Shown here: positions 1-13,300 of the stretch, in pieces
Layout: the number at the start of each line of letters is the position of its first letter
How positions within the stretch are numbered: the first letter of the stretch is position 1
Source of the DNA: Hirsutella rhossiliensis
Taxonomy: Eukaryota; Ascomycota; Sordariomycetes; Hypocreales; Ophiocordycipitaceae
Length of the DNA: 64,000 bases
Direction: 5' to 3'
NCBI RefSeq assembly: GCF_020360975.1
Contig: NW_025408684.1
Coordinates: 930,001 to 994,000 of the forward strand
The notes under the pieces: generated by a model
The model's database searches: none
Told to the model about the DNA's origin: nothing
What the model saw: only the letters and a program-made list of their open reading frames with translations
Program-made: the position numbers and the translations under genes

Positions 1-197
1 CCCTTTTATAGCTTCCTATAGCTTACTTATAAGCTATACTCCTAAGTAGTAGTAGTATCTATATAAGGCTTACTTAGCTTATATACGCTTTAAGTAAGCT
101 AAGCCTAAGTAACTTCTTATCCTAACTATTATTCTAAGCCGCCTTATTATATAAACGTAGCTAGCTCTCTTATAACCTACTAACTATAGTTATAATA
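1..197 (-). mobile_element. Partial Gyp-2 LTR at window edge
   Basis: The first 197 bases match the right-hand part of the 470-bp Gyp-2 LTR seen complete at 11183, 16778, 49210 and 56566, ending in the same CTATAGTTATAATA. The LTR continues out of the window, so I cannot tell whether it is solo or the 5' end of a minus-strand element. It ends in TA, the RIP form of the usual LTR terminal TG/CA. Confidence 0.75.
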
Positions 198-344
198 TAA
201 GGTAGGCTATATATATAAATATATATTTAGTAATAGTAAGTATATTATATAGTTAAATCCTATATAGCTTACTATTATAATATAATAAAAGGTACTTATA
301 GTATAACCTTTTACTTACTTTATAATAGTATAAGCTATCCTTAT
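198..344 (+). repeat. Fragment shared with 18353-18490
   Basis: Starting at the LTR end, this stretch matches 18353-18490 with scattered transitions: same TATATATAAATATATATTTA start, and the same run through GGTACTTATAGTATAACC to TTATAATAG. It shows no coding motif. It may be a short LTR or UTR fragment captured between two insertions. Confidence 0.55.
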
Positions 345-3300
345 ATTAAACTTAATATTAAAACCTTAGTAGTACTAGCTAAGGTAGTAGTAATAATAAT
401 AACTACTATTAAAAGAAGCTTAGTATTAATAGCTATAATAATAAGTAAAAGAGCTATATTAGTAATACTTATAAAAAGAGACCTAGTAGTAATAAGATAA
501 ATAAGCTTAATTTATAAAGCTATTTTACTAGATATTATAAGACCTAAACTAATAAGTAACCTTATATTAGATCCTTAATACCCTTTTAACGCTAGCTTTA
601 ATAAATACGCCCTTTATTACTAAGAGGTTAAAGTATAAAGCGGCCCTTAGTAAATAAAAGCTATTACCTTAGCTTACTTAAGATAGTAAGCTAAAGACCT
701 TTTACTTCTTTCTTAACTATTTAATAGCGAAATATTATATTAATAAGAAATAAGGCCTTAATAGCTATAAAGAGATAGCTTAATTCTTACTTTTATATAC
801 GCTACTAAAGCCCTAAATATAGTAAGTAGCGGGCTTTTAAGAGCAGGGCGGTCTTAAAAGGATAAAAGACCCTTAAGTATTCTTTAACTACTTAGTCTAT
901 ACCTTTAGTAATATATAAAAATAGAAGAAGGTATAAGATAAGCTATAAACCCTTACTTAATAAGAAGGGTAGTCCTTTAAGGAGTTCTTACTAAAACTTA
1001 AAGAGACCTTAACCTAAGCGGCGGGTAATACCGCTTAAAAGGATAGCGCTAAGCTTACCTAGCTATAAAACTTAATCTCCTTAGTACTTTAAAAGCTACT
1101 TATCTTTATTATAATACCGTCTACTTATAAGGGCTATATAGCTTACTTTATAAAAGTAGCTTAGGGATATAAGTAAACGCTATACTTTTAAAAGCTATAT
1201 AAGTACTTAGCCTTAAGCGGGACTAATAAGCTAGATAGTTCCTCTTTACTTAACTTATTTATACTTAGGCCCGCTCTTAAGTTAGCGGTCGATATAGATA
1301 GTAACGTTTAAATAGTAGCTATATACTTTAAGGGGTATAGTAATAATAAGACCTTAGCCGCTCCGCTAATAGTATAGTTTAGTAAGATAGCTAAGTAGGT
1401 ACCTTATAAGGAAATTAATAAATAATATAAAGAGGGCCGCTATATATATTATAGCGTAAGTATATATATAGTTAGGTCTTACCCTTACCTCTTTATAAAA
1501 AGGCTAATAAAGATATAAGTTACTTATACTTTATTAGAATCTAATAATAAAAGAGATAAGAGAACTTTTACTATATATAAAGTAAAAGGAAAAGCTTAGC
1601 TTTAATATAAAGGTAAGCCTTAAAGCCTAGTAAGCTAATACTAGCTAAGGAGGACTTAGTAAAGCGTATTAAAGAAGAACCTACTTTAATACTAGTTATT
1701 ATTAACTAGACTTACCTTTTCTCTACCTTTATAAATAAGGTTTATTAGTATTATATTATAATTAATAAAGTAAAAGCCCTTAAGCTATACTTATTAATAA
1801 AGAAGATTTACCTTAAGTATATAAAGGGCGCCTTAGCTATAATAAAAGGCGCGGTTATTAAAGGTATTACTTAAGTAGCTATAAAGGTTAATAGCTTCCC
1901 GCGGCTATTAGTAATATATATAGTCCCTTAGCTTAAGTTTCCCTTAATTCTTAGGAAGCTATAGTTAATATATATAAAGTTATATTTAATACTATATAAG
2001 AGGAGGCTATAGTTTAGCCCTATATAGTCCTAGGTCTAGTATAGCGGTAAGGAGGGAGCGCTAAACGCCCTACTTAACTTATAAGACGCTTAAGAAGTCT
2101 TAGCCTTAGTATTTATAAGTATAATATAGTAAATCTATAAGTAAAAGGGGCCGGTTATAGCTATAGTATTAATCTATATAGTTAGCTTAGTAGATATTAA
2201 GAAAGCGCTATAACTAAAGCGCTTTATATTAAAAGAGGAGCTATAATAAGCTATCCTACCGCGGTTTTATAACCTATTACTACTCTTTTAAAAGAGTAAG
2301 GCTAATAAGTTAAACCCTTATAAGCTAAGCGTAAACTACTTAATACTACTTTATATAAGGGATAATAATAAGGAGCTTCCCTTACTATTTAGGCTACTAT
2401 ATAGTATATTATAAGAGGAACTATTAATATTAAAGAAGACCTTTATAGACCTCCTTAATAAAGGATTTATTAAGGCTAGCTCCTTTAAGGTAGCGGCTCT
2501 AGTCTTATTTATATAGAAGCTAAGGGGGGGACTTTACTTTTTACGTAGACTACTAAGCGTTAAACGTAATTATATACTTAGACCGGTACCCCCTTCCGCT
2601 TATAAAAGAGACCCTTATAACCTAATAAAGATAAAGTAGTTTATAAAGCTTAACGTTATTTAAGTATTTTATAAAGTATAAATAGTATATAGGGAGGAGT
2701 AAAAGATAGCGTTTTATATAAGATATAGCTTATTTAAGTAGATAGTTACCCCCTTTAGCTTAGTAAGTACCCTAGCTATATTTTAACGTTATATTAACTA
2801 AGTACTTAAAGGTTTCCTTAATAAGTTTATATTTATATATATAAATAATATTCTTATTTATTTAAGTAAGAGCTATAAAGACTATATATAAAAGGTATAA
2901 AAAGTATTAAACTACTTAGTAAAGTATAGCTTATACTTAGACCTAAATAAATATAAATTTAGTATTAAGCGTATTAAATACCTTAGCTTTATTATTATTA
3001 TAAGTATAAGTATATAAGTAAACTTAGCTAAGATCTAAGCTATCTATAACTAAGTAACTTTAATATTATAATAAGGTATATAAAGCTTTCTTAGCTTTAC
3101 TAACTACTATTAAGTCTTTATTAAAAGGTTCTTATAAATTATACTACCGCTTAATAAGCTAATAAAAGATATAGTCTCTTTCTCTTAAAAACCTATATAA
3201 GTAAAAGCGTTCTAAGCCCTTAAGGACTTATTCTTATAGGCTTTAATACTACTATAATAAGACTTTAATAATCTCTTAACTATAAAAGTAAACTATAGTA

Positions 3301-3389
3301 GCTATATACTTAAAGGAACCTTATCTTAAAAAGTAAAAAAGTAAAGGAGGTATATAGTATTTTACTTATATAAGCTTACTAACGTAAAA
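345..3389 (+). mobile_element. Ty3/gypsy retrotransposon body, RIP-destroyed (Gyp-1)
   Basis: This is the internal region of a Ty3/gypsy element, read on the + strand with many TAA/TAG codons where CAA, CAG or TGG would be expected. A gag-like stretch (about 640-1430) leads to a zinc knuckle at 1441-1482 with exact C-x2-C-x4-H-x4-C spacing, the Cys/His codons now TAT/TAC. Reverse transcriptase follows: a G-F-I-(K/R)-A-S block near 2463, then the YxDD catalytic box at 2838-2849, now reading Y-I-N-N because both GAT codons became AAT. Near 3270-3330 the start of RNase H (xVNYSSYxLKGTLS) is visible. The element then stops abruptly where LINE1-A begins, so the rest of RNase H, integrase and the right LTR are missing. 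It differs from Gyp-2. Confidence 0.8.
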
Positions 3390-6300
3390 CTTCTCGCGAA
3401 ATTAATATACGCCTATAGTAAGTATATATCGTAACTAAAACACTAACTAATACTAGGAATTAATTTAGTAGTATTAATTACCCTTAGTAACGATACTATA
3501 CTAAGGCTAAGGGGTAGGTAGATATAGTAGCGGCCCTTAACGTACCGGGCTTAATTAGAGCGTATAGCGTAAAGAGACGCTACCTAAATTTATATACCCT
3601 AATAGGGCGAGTTAATAAACCTAAAGCAGCGATATAATACCGGCTTAGGCGCTAAGCGATATTATAGAAAAAGTAGTATACGACGAACTTATAGGCTTTA
3701 TCTTAAGCGTATAGTTTAGTAAGGTATAGGTAGTAGTCGAATAGCTCTTTAAGGTAAAGAGCCGCGCTAGTAGCGCGTTATTAGCGGTGCTCTATATAGA
3801 TAAGAGCTTTAAGATAATAATCTAGGATATAATTAAGGAGGCAGTTAAGAAGGAACTTTACCTAGGTATCGCTTTAGGCCTAGGGGGCCCTAAGCGAACC
3901 TAGGCTATAGTTATAGCCGAGACTAAGGGACTAACTTAATATAAAGCTATAGTAAAATAGGTCCTACCGCGCTATAAATATAAGATTATTATAGTCCTTA
4001 TTAAGGCACCGCTTAAAATCTTAAGCCGCGAACTAAAGGATATAGTAAAGGTAGTAAATATAGCCTTAAAAGCTATAAGCGCTATAATAGCGAGATACTT
4101 TTAAAGTAAAGATATCGCGGTTATATTTAATACTACGGCGAGAGCCTATTAAAAGGACTAAAGCTAGGTTAAGGCTATATTTAAACTAGAGGCTATAAAA
4201 TCTTACTATATATATATAGTAGTTACTAAGAACGTTCCCTTAAGGGTAATAATAGTAAATAGGGAGCGATTACTTTATAAGATTATAGAGGTAAATAAAG
4301 TTAAGGTCCTTTAAGCCTAGGCGCTATACCCTTAATTTAAGATATCGATAGTAATAACTATACTTATTAAGGTTAATAGCCTAAAGGAGGCTAATAAGCT
4401 TTATAACTTAAGCTTAGTCTTTAAAGTATAGATCTTTTAATATAAACCTTATAATAAGTTAGTCTAACTATAAAGGTACTATAACTACTATAGATATAGC
4501 TATATTACTGAGTAATATATATTAATATAACTTTATAGCTAATATAAGAGTATAGTATATAATAGAGGTAAGGATAAATATAGGGCTAAGAAGGGTAAAA
4601 TCCCTTATAACTATATCTTATACTAAGGGAACTACCTATTATAGACCTAGACCTACCCTATAGCGAATAAAGCCTAGGAAAAAGTAAAGGAAAACTACTT
4701 ATATTAACCTTAATAGTTCGCGAATACTTAGATATATACTAAGTAATAAATACTCCTTACTATTAAAACCTAGGGCGTTTTTAAATCGACCGCGGTCTAA
4801 AAGTAAGGACTAAGTAGACCGCGCTAAGATAAGAGGTTAAGCTCGAGATACCTACTAGCTAGTAAGGCTAAGGAGGCTAAACTAAGTATAAATAATATTT
4901 ATAGGTATAGTAAATAAAGAAGCGCTAAGAGATAAAGCGCCTCCCTCTTTATATAAATAACCCCTTTTACCTTAACCTTACCTATATATAACTAAAAGTA
5001 CTATTTTAAAATATATAAAAGAGATATAAGCTAGCTTAGTTAGCGCTTTACTACTAAGCCGGCTTTAACTTAATAGTACTATAGGAAGTAAAAGGTATAC
5101 TAAGAGGCGGCCCCTCCTCCTTAAAGCGGCGCCTTATAGCTTAGTCTATAAAGAAGGGAGGTACGCGCTATATATATATAAAAAGCTTAAGCTAAGGACT
5201 TAGTTACCTTAGTTTAAACTAAACTAAAGTAAGGTAATTTTTAAGGATAATACTAAACTATAGGCGATTTACTTACTATTAAGGGCCGCGAGGGTAAGAG
5301 CGCTATATAACCTAAGTATAATCGAACTAAAGTACCTTATAGTAATAATAAGGGACTTTAATATATATTACTTACTTTAAGATAGATATAATAAAACCTT
5401 AGATAGCGTAATATAACTTATATAAGAGGCAATAAAACTATAACTTAAACTTACTACCTTAAAAAGGGAGTATATAAGATTTTTCTATAGCTAAAGGGAT
5501 AGTATTATTAACCTAGCTTAAGTAACGCTAGAAACTAAAATATAGTATACTAGGCCTAACCTAGACTTAACTAAGTTAAACTATATCCCTTAAACTATTA
5601 TACTATAGGTTAATACTTAGGCCTAGGTACCTAAACTAGCCTTAAGGTAAAAAGAAGTAAAAGTAAAGCTAGTTAAAGCTAAGACTATATCTTAGCTAGG
5701 ACTATACTAGCTAATACTTTAAACGCTTAAGGATATCGATAAAGACCTAGACTATATCTTTACTACTTTAGTATAGATCGCGATAGCTATAGTTCTATAT
5801 TAAGGGTAAGTATTACTTAAGGGTAATATATAGTTTACCTTAAAAGTAAGGAGGGCGATAAGGGAGGCTAAGAGAGTAAGGAGGAAGTATAGGTAGGAAA
5901 GGAATAAGGTAAACTAAGAAGACCTATATAAAGCGTTTATAGCTTAAAAGCGAACTATCCGCGAGGTAAGAAGGGCTTACTAAGATAAGTTCTTAAAGGA
6001 ATTTAGCGCTAATAATACTAAGCTTTAAAATATAGAAAGGTAAGTAAGACTTTATAGTAAGCTATTACTAAAACCGACTTATATCTTACCGCTAGTTAAG
6101 GAAGGTAAGGACTAACTAATAAAAACCTTTAAAAAGAAGGCCTAGCTACTAGCTACTAAGTTCTTCTTACTAAAGGCTAGTATAACTTAAAGGCTACCCC
6201 GGCCTATAGCTAAGGCGACTATTATAGTTAACTAATAGATCTAGCTAGCTAACGTTATAGGGGCGCTAAGTAAGATAGTAAGCTAGAAAGCGGTAGGTTT

Positions 6301-8539
6301 AAATAGCGTCCCTTTAAGGTTTATTAAGAAGTACGGCCTAGCCTTAGTTTAGTAACTAGCTATAATCTTTAACGCTTATACTTAACTCTTATATTTCCTT
6401 AGTTAGTTTTATAGCGCGAATATAGTAGTTATTTAAAAGCTAAGTAAGAGGCTAGACGCTTACTATATAGTATAAGGTTAAAGACTAATTTCCCTCCTAT
6501 TTATAATAAGAAAAGTACTTAAGTAGATACTAGCTTAGAAGATCGTAGGAGTAGTAAAGGTAAATAGTATCTTACTAAATAGATAAATAAGGAATAAAAA
6601 TAAACGCTCTATAAAGGCAGCGATCTTACTAGTAATAGAACTAATATACGCGATATAGGCTTAAAAGGGTATTATATCGTTCTTATAGCTAGATATTAAA
6701 AGCGTATTTAATATAGTTAATTATAATAAGCTTATAAAGGAATTAAAGCTTAAGGGATACCTTAGGTAGCTTATAAGCTTAATATAAAGCTTTATAAGTA
6801 ATAAGAGATCGACCTTTTACTTTAATAAAAAGACCTTAAAGCTAACTTAAGTACTAATAGGAGTCCCTTAAGGCTCCCTCTTATCCCTAATCTTATTTTT
6901 ATACTATATAACCCCCTTATATAAAAAGCTTAGTACGATATATAGTATTTATATTATTAGCTTCGCCGATAATATAAATATAGTTAGTATTAGACCTAAC
7001 GAGGCTACTATAGTAGTATGCTTAAAGGAAGCTTAAAGGGTATATATAGAATAAGCGGCTAAGCTCGCGGTTACTTTTAAACTATTAAAGAGTAAATTAC
7101 TATACTTTATATAAAGGAGATAAGCGATAATAACGCTAGTCTACCTTAGGGCCGACCTAGTAACTTTAGTCTAAGAGGCCCGCTTATTAAGGGTTTAAGT
7201 ATACTAGAAACTACGCTAAAAAGTATACTTAAAATAACTCTAAGTAAAGTTAAAGCACTAGACTATAGCCCTAACTAGGCTCGCGGCGTCTATATAGGGC
7301 TATACCTTACTATATACTAAGGAAGTCTATAGTAAAGTAATCTAGTCCTTAATCTCTTATACTATAATTATATTTTATAAGATAACGCTTATAAAAGGGA
7401 AACTATATAAAATTATATAGGACCTTACTTAAGACTAGTTAGCTTACTTTTAAGTAGTAATAAGCGCCTACTATATAACCTTAGTCTATTAAGTTAAAGT
7501 AAAGGTATAGGTACCCTTAATCGACCTTTACTTAAATTAAAGAATAATAGATACCCTTTAAAGGCTAAAGGACTTAGGGCTCTTAGGCTAAATCTAATAT
7601 ACGTTTAACGCGGTCATAGGTATACTTAAAAGGAGGTAATATTAAAAAGAGGGTAGACCCTTAGCGGCACTACCTTTAGGTAGACCCCCCCTTATAAAGG
7701 AGATAAGGGGGGTCTAAAGCTAGATAAGATTAAACGACCTCTTAGATAAAGCTAAGTCGCTTAAAAGGCTAAATAAGGAATAGGCCGCTTAATAAAATAC
7801 TAAGGAAGACGCGATCTAATAATATTAAACTACCCTTTACCTTATTAACTTCTTACTTTAGTTTAATAAAGTAATAACGCTAAACTATTATAAGGGCCTC
7901 CTTAAGTATATTAGTATAGTAATTACCTAGATATATATAAGAAAGATCGGGCTCAATAACTTCTTTTTTAACTAATAAGTCCTTAGTATAGTTTCGCTAA
8001 TATATACCTATAAATAAAGATAAGATACTATTTACTATATAATAATCGACTATCTATTAATAGTAAAGGTAAGGGAGTCCCTCTTAATATAGGCCTAGGA
8101 TATAAGTAATATAAGAGTAGGCCTTTAAGGGAAAAGGATAGCGGCGCTACTAATATAATAGTTCCTTTACTTAGGTAAGCTCCGCTAGTTCGACCTAGCT
8201 TAGAGGCTATATATAGATATACTAGATAATAAAACTAAGGTCGCGCTAAGGATAAAGCGGCCTTAACTAAAACTACCTTAGCTAACTACTTCCTTTATTA
8301 AAGCGACCTAAGAAAGAAAAGGACTTATAATTATAAGACTATAGCTTTAACTAAACTAGACCTAAACTAAGTATAAACCTTATTAATTAAACTATAGACC
8401 GAATAAAACTAATATAACTTAACTAAACTAACCTTAATAGCTATAAAATAAGACTTACTACTAAAAGACTATAACTAAATAAGACCTAACCTAAAACTAA
8501 ACTAAGATAAAGCTAATAACTAGCCCCCCCTTAAACTAT

Positions 8540-10640
8540 AACCCTAGCCTAGCTTATTAATAGTAACGTTTACTTTATTATTATAGCGGGAATAATAAGA
8601 CCCCCTTAAGGTAGTATATAAAGTATAAAAAGGAGTAACCTAAGGCTTATAAGGAGTATAGGAACTACTACTACTATAAGAACCTTAATAATAACTAAAT
8701 AAACTTAACCTTAAACCTAAACTAAAGCTAGCTTAAATAGCTAGCTTATAAGATAAAGTAATAACTAGGGTCTATACTAAGGTAGGACCGATACTAGCGG
8801 CGGTATAGAGGCGTTTACTATAGCCTATACTATAACCCTAGATCTAGTTAAGGTTAAGACTAGCGATAATTTTAGCTAAGACTAAACTATAATAGTTATA
8901 AAGATACTATTAAACGAAGTTAAGAGCGTTAGTAGGATTAGTAGGCGACGTAAGATAGGGACGCTTTAAGGCGGGCTTAGCGCTAAGAGAACTACCGGGC
9001 TATAGCTCGGCGTTAGAAGGAGACGTAGTTAGCTCCTAAGCTAGCTCTACGACGGCTATAAGTATAGATACCTTAGCCTTAGCCTTAGATAGGGCCTTAA
9101 ACGCGGCTACTACCTTACCCTTACTTTTACCTTTTTATTTATTAAAAGGGACTAAGGCTAGAATAAGCTTAGTAAGACTAGTAAGATTAAAACCGCTATC
9201 CTTAGCGTTAAGGCCGTTACTAGTAATAGGATAAAAATAGTTAGTAAGATTATTAACCGCTATAAGAGTCTTTTAAGTAACTAAGAGTATAAGAATATAC
9301 CCTTATATTACTATTTTACTATTATAAAGAAATAATAGGTATAGGGAGGCTTTATAGAATAAGCTAGTAAAATAAGGCTCTATAATATAGTTTAAGGGAA
9401 TAACCCTTAAAAGATAAAGACCTTTACTAGATATCTATACCTTCCTCTAAGAAAAGTAGGTTAAGATAAGCCTATCCTTATAAATAAAAATATATATAAA
9501 ATGCATAAGTTAATTATAAGTAAAACAGATACCCTATTACTTATCTTAGCTTAGCGGTTCCGAAGATATTTACGATATAAGAATAAGTAGGGCATAGAAC
9601 ATTTTAGTTAAATCTACTACTTATACTAGAACCTATAGTCTTATATTAACTATTATACTATAATTAGACTACCTACTAAGTTAGGAAGATATACTATAGA
9701 TAGAGCTTTTTAAGTACTATAGAATATACTAGAAAGCTAACTAATTAGTCTACTAGTAAGCGAGTAATAGTTTATAAAAGATAAAGGATTTCCCTAAGAG
9801 TAATAGATAGAATAAGTAAGTTTATAAGTATCTTTTATAACGCTATTCTTTTAATATATTATTTAGCCCCTTATATACTCGTTATAAATTCTAGACGAAA
9901 TCCTACCCTATACTCCTTTAACTAATATTTTAGCTTATATTATCGATTACCTAATTCTATACTTATTACTTATACTTTCTTATAAAGAGCGACTTAAGCC
10001 CGACCTAGGCTAGGGTCTTAATAGCGTTACTAAACTTACCTAGGTATTTCTCTAAGGACTTATATATATAGTAGGTATTATTTATAAAATAAGTAAAAGC
10101 TAATATAAGCGTCTTTATATTCTTAGCGACTATAGCTAAACTAAAGGTAGACTTACTTAATATACTCTTACCTTTAGCGGTAAAGGCCTTTTAACTAGCG
10201 CGAATATAAGTTTTTAAAGTAGCGTAATAAAAGCACTCTTATACTAAACCTTTAATAAAGGAAGGGCTATCGACCTTAAACTATACTTAGTAAAGGGTAT
10301 TAATAGCCTCTTTACCTTTAAAGGTAATCTAAAATATAAATTAGTACTAAACTTAAATAGTACTATAATAAGAAGGGGTTACTTACTTAGTAATAAGACT
10401 AATTAAAGTTAATATAAGTAATATATACTTTAGCCTTTATAGCTATTAAAGTTAGTAAAAATATTAAAAGTAAGACTAACTTAAGATAAAGCTAGGATTA
10501 ATATATATAAGACTAGTTTTAATAGCTAGCAAAGGACTTATAAGTAAGCTTATTAATAAAACGCTTAATATATATAAAATATAAGATAAAGCGCTTTAAT
10601 CCTACTACTATAGCGACTTTCTTATAAAAAGGGGGTTTTA
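8540..10640 (-). pseudogene. Antisense reading frame (ORF3) inside LINE1-A, unknown function
   Basis: Read on the minus strand, and skipping the solo LTR at 9288-9984, this stretch gives a long frame whose only stops are TAA/TAG, at a lower density than in neighbouring frames. The predicted product is Ser/Pro/Lys-rich towards its C-terminus, with short recognisable runs such as GSGFNLT, KGKSKGKV and GSYSSSSSYTPY. The same frame, in the same relative position and orientation, occurs in LINE1-B and LINE1-C, so it travels with the element. I do not recognise the protein. It could be an antisense accessory gene or a captured host gene. It is hard to dismiss as chance because B keeps long stretches with few stops. 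Confidence 0.45.
9288..9984. mobile_element. Solo LTR (697 bp) in LINE1-A, TSD AAGAG
   Basis: The insertion interrupts LINE1-A at a point where LINE1-C reads straight through (CTAAGAGCGACTT). AAGAG is duplicated at 9283-9287 and 9985-9989, a 5-bp target duplication. The ends are inverted: TATAAGAA at the left and TTCTTATA at the right, as expected for TG...CA LTR ends after RIP. No coding motifs are seen, so a solo LTR left by recombination is the simplest reading. It keeps several CpA/TpG sites (for example around 9501-9506, 9527 and 9595) that are nearly absent from the surrounding LINE. Confidence 0.75.
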
Positions 10641-11182
10641 AAAAAAGCGAGCTACTACTACTTAAGTTAGCTTCCTAGTTAAATATTATAACGCGATAAT
10701 AAGCGAACTAGATATAGTATTAAGGAGACCTAAAGTTATAGAAATAAGGTAAGTAAGGTAGTAGTTAGGCCTATAAAAGAGATAGATAATAAAAAGATAG
10801 GAGGAGGTATATATAGAACTAAAGAAGGAGGGTAGGTATATATAGGCGTAAGCTAAGCGCGCGTAATTAATAACTATAAGATAGAAGGTAAATATAGGCC
10901 GCTATACCCTTAATTAGGAAGTTATATAGCTAGATAGGAACCGATTTATAATTAATAGAGCTAGCTAACTAAATTTCGATTAGCTAGCCTTACTTAAGAG
11001 CAACCTATACTAGCGCCTAGCCTAGTAACTAAATATTACTTACCTTACTAACTAATAGACTAATAAGCTAACGCGACCGCGGCTATATAGCTACGACGCG
11101 GGAGCTAAGGTAAATAAAGGCGCTTATAAGTTAAGCCCTTAAAGAGAAACTACTACCTATAACCTTAGGCTTAAGCTAGCGA

Positions 11183-11652
11183 TATTATAACTATAGTTAG
11201 CGGGCTATAAGAGAGCTAGCTATATTTATATAATAAGGCGGCTTAGAATAATAGTTAGGATAAGAAGTTACTTAAGCTTAGCTTACCTAGAGTATATATA
11301 AGCTAAGTAAGCCTTATATAAATAAATTACTATTTAAGAGTATAGCTTATAAGTAAGCTATAATAAGCTATAAAGGGGATTATAGCTAGGACTATAATCT
11401 AAGGATAGTCTTTATAGGTATATATAGCTACTTAATTTTACTCCTTTAAATAAATAGCTCTCTAGCTTTTAATATAGATCTTTATTATAATTTTATCTTT
11501 AATTTTAATTACCTAGTTATAGTCTATAGTCTATAACCTTTAACTTATTACTAATATAATATACTTATTATTACTTAGACTACGCTTTATTATATCTATT
11601 AATATAAACCCTTTAATAGGTTTATCCCTTAAGAATAATACTAGTTATTATA
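11183..11652 (+). repeat. Gyp-2 LTR (5' LTR of the + truncated copy)
   Basis: A 470-bp LTR, inverted relative to those at 16778-17247, 49210-49679 and 56566-57035. It begins TATTATAACTATAG and ends CTAGTTATTATA. All intact copies are exactly 470 bp by the boundaries I set. Differences among them look like C/T and G/A transitions. Confidence 0.8.
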
Positions 11653-13300
11653 CGTTAAAAGCTCTTATTTAGTATAATACTACGTTACTCTAAGTAATAT
11701 CGTAACTATTAATATACCTATATAGTAAACTAGATTAACTAACTTTAAAGCTATTATATCGCTTTAGGATATAATATATAAAATTATCGCCCTTTAATAT
11801 AAGGTATAGTTACTTAAGAATAAAGGAGGTAATAAATAAGTTAAGGACCTTAGAAAAGTAGTTAAACTAAAATAGCTAGGACTATTTAATAGTACTTATA
11901 GTATACTTTAAGACTTTCTTACTTAACTTAAGGCTTACTATTAGTTTTATCTTACTAAACTCTTAGACTTAGTTAAAAAGGTACTCTATATAGGAAATTA
12001 TTTATCTAAAATAGTACTTACTTAGTTTAGACCTATTATAAGGGACTTTCTTAATAACTAACTAGCGCGATAAGATAATAAGATAGATAAAGTTTTTATT
12101 AGTTTTTAAGGATTTAAGGAAGCTATTATAAAGGTATTTAAAATAACTAACGAAGAATAAAAAGCTAAATAGAAACTTCGAGAACTTTAATAAAGGATCT
12201 TAATATTAAATTATACTATAAAGTTCTAATAAGTTACCTTAAAGCTTAATTAGGACGATAAACCTCTTATATTATAATTTTATAATAAGGTTAAAAAAGA
12301 AGTTAAGGATAAGCTTTATAAGAAAAATTAACTTAATAACCTCTTAGACTATATTACTATAGTAGTATAAATCGATAATAAATAGTACGCGCGATACTAA
12401 GAAAAGAAATAAAGAAGAGGAAACTAAAACCCTTTTTATAAGAATAACTATAACTAACGCGCTAACTATAAAAAGAAGCGTAAAACTCTTATTACCTATA
12501 CCTATATAATTAACCTAAGTAAGATAGATTTTAATATAATATAGAAAAGTAAAAGAAAGTATTTTAACTATAAGAAACTTAGATATTACTTTAAAAATAT
12601 AAATAACCTTATAAAAAGAAGAAAACCTACTAAGTACTAGCCTTAAAAGGTAAGAAATACCTAAACGCTATTAATAGATAGGAACTAAAGTATAAACTCC
12701 TTAATTAGACTATATACTATAATAATAAGTATATAGTATACTTAAGCGATAAGAATAGTATTAGATAGTTCTTAAAGCCCTTAAAGAAGACCCTTATAAT
12801 AATATAATAAAGGGATCTTAAAATATAAAAATAAGTTAAATTTATAGAACTAAAATACCCTTATCTTAAAAGAGTCTCTTAAAACTAGATTAAGAAGAAC
12901 GGTAAACGATTCTAAAAGGATATATAAAATAAAGATCGATAATAATAATAAGTAGTCTATAAGTAATATAATAAAGAAGATATAGATATAGCCCTTATAC
13001 TTATAAAACTTAGATAACTACTTAAAGAAGAATAATAAAGTATCGATAATATAAGCTTTAAAGAATAAGAAATACTTAAAGAAATAAAAGATAAAAACGA
13101 ACTTATATTACTACTCTTACTACTAAGGGAAAACGCTATAATTAAAGAATACGCTCTATACTTTAAAGAATTTAAAGAAATACTTGAAATTAAAACCTAA
13201 TAAATACCTTAAATTCTTATAGAAAACTAATAAGCTATATTAATTTAGTATTAACTAGTACTATATAAAAGAGACTATACTATAGCTATTACTATAGTTA
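11183..13300 (+). mobile_element. Gyp-2 5' half (LTR plus gag), + orientation, truncated
   Basis: Starts with a complete 470-bp LTR (11183-11652) and continues into gag. A zinc knuckle is visible from 12560 (YFNYKKLRYY for CFNCxKxGHY), matching the Gyp-2 knuckle at 55617-55658 but with one base deleted just after the histidine position. The copy stops near 13293-13310, where it joins head-on to a second copy in the opposite orientation. No target duplication can be paired across 11182 and 17248, so the two halves are not one simple insertion. Confidence 0.8.

Larger units (their letters stand above)
3390..11182 (+). mobile_element. LINE1-A, Tad1-like non-LTR retrotransposon, 3' truncated
   Basis: First of three copies (A, B, C) of one LINE family; all begin at the same CTTCT motif, probably the true 5' end. 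ORF1 ends in a zinc knuckle at 4477-4518 (C-x2-C-x4-H-x4-C with codons RIPed to TAC/TAT). ORF2 shows the endonuclease box (R/G)DFN at 5351-5362. Its reverse transcriptase has GVPxGSxLSxIL from 6860 and FADD, now F-A-D-N, at 6962-6973. A Cys/His-rich C-terminus typical of fungal LINEs follows near 8010-8070. ORF2 fades out near 8290. The rest, to about 10640, reads best on the opposite strand (separate entry). A 697-bp solo LTR interrupts the copy at 9288-9984. The last 280 or so bases are missing, replaced by Gyp-2 at 11183. The Tad1 clade is inferred from the fungal context and domain order. Confidence 0.85.

Noticed and set aside
2838..2849. Loss of YxDD as evidence of a novel reverse transcriptase
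   Set aside because: GAT-GAT to AAT-AAT is the expected RIP product on the opposite strand, so the original was YxDD.
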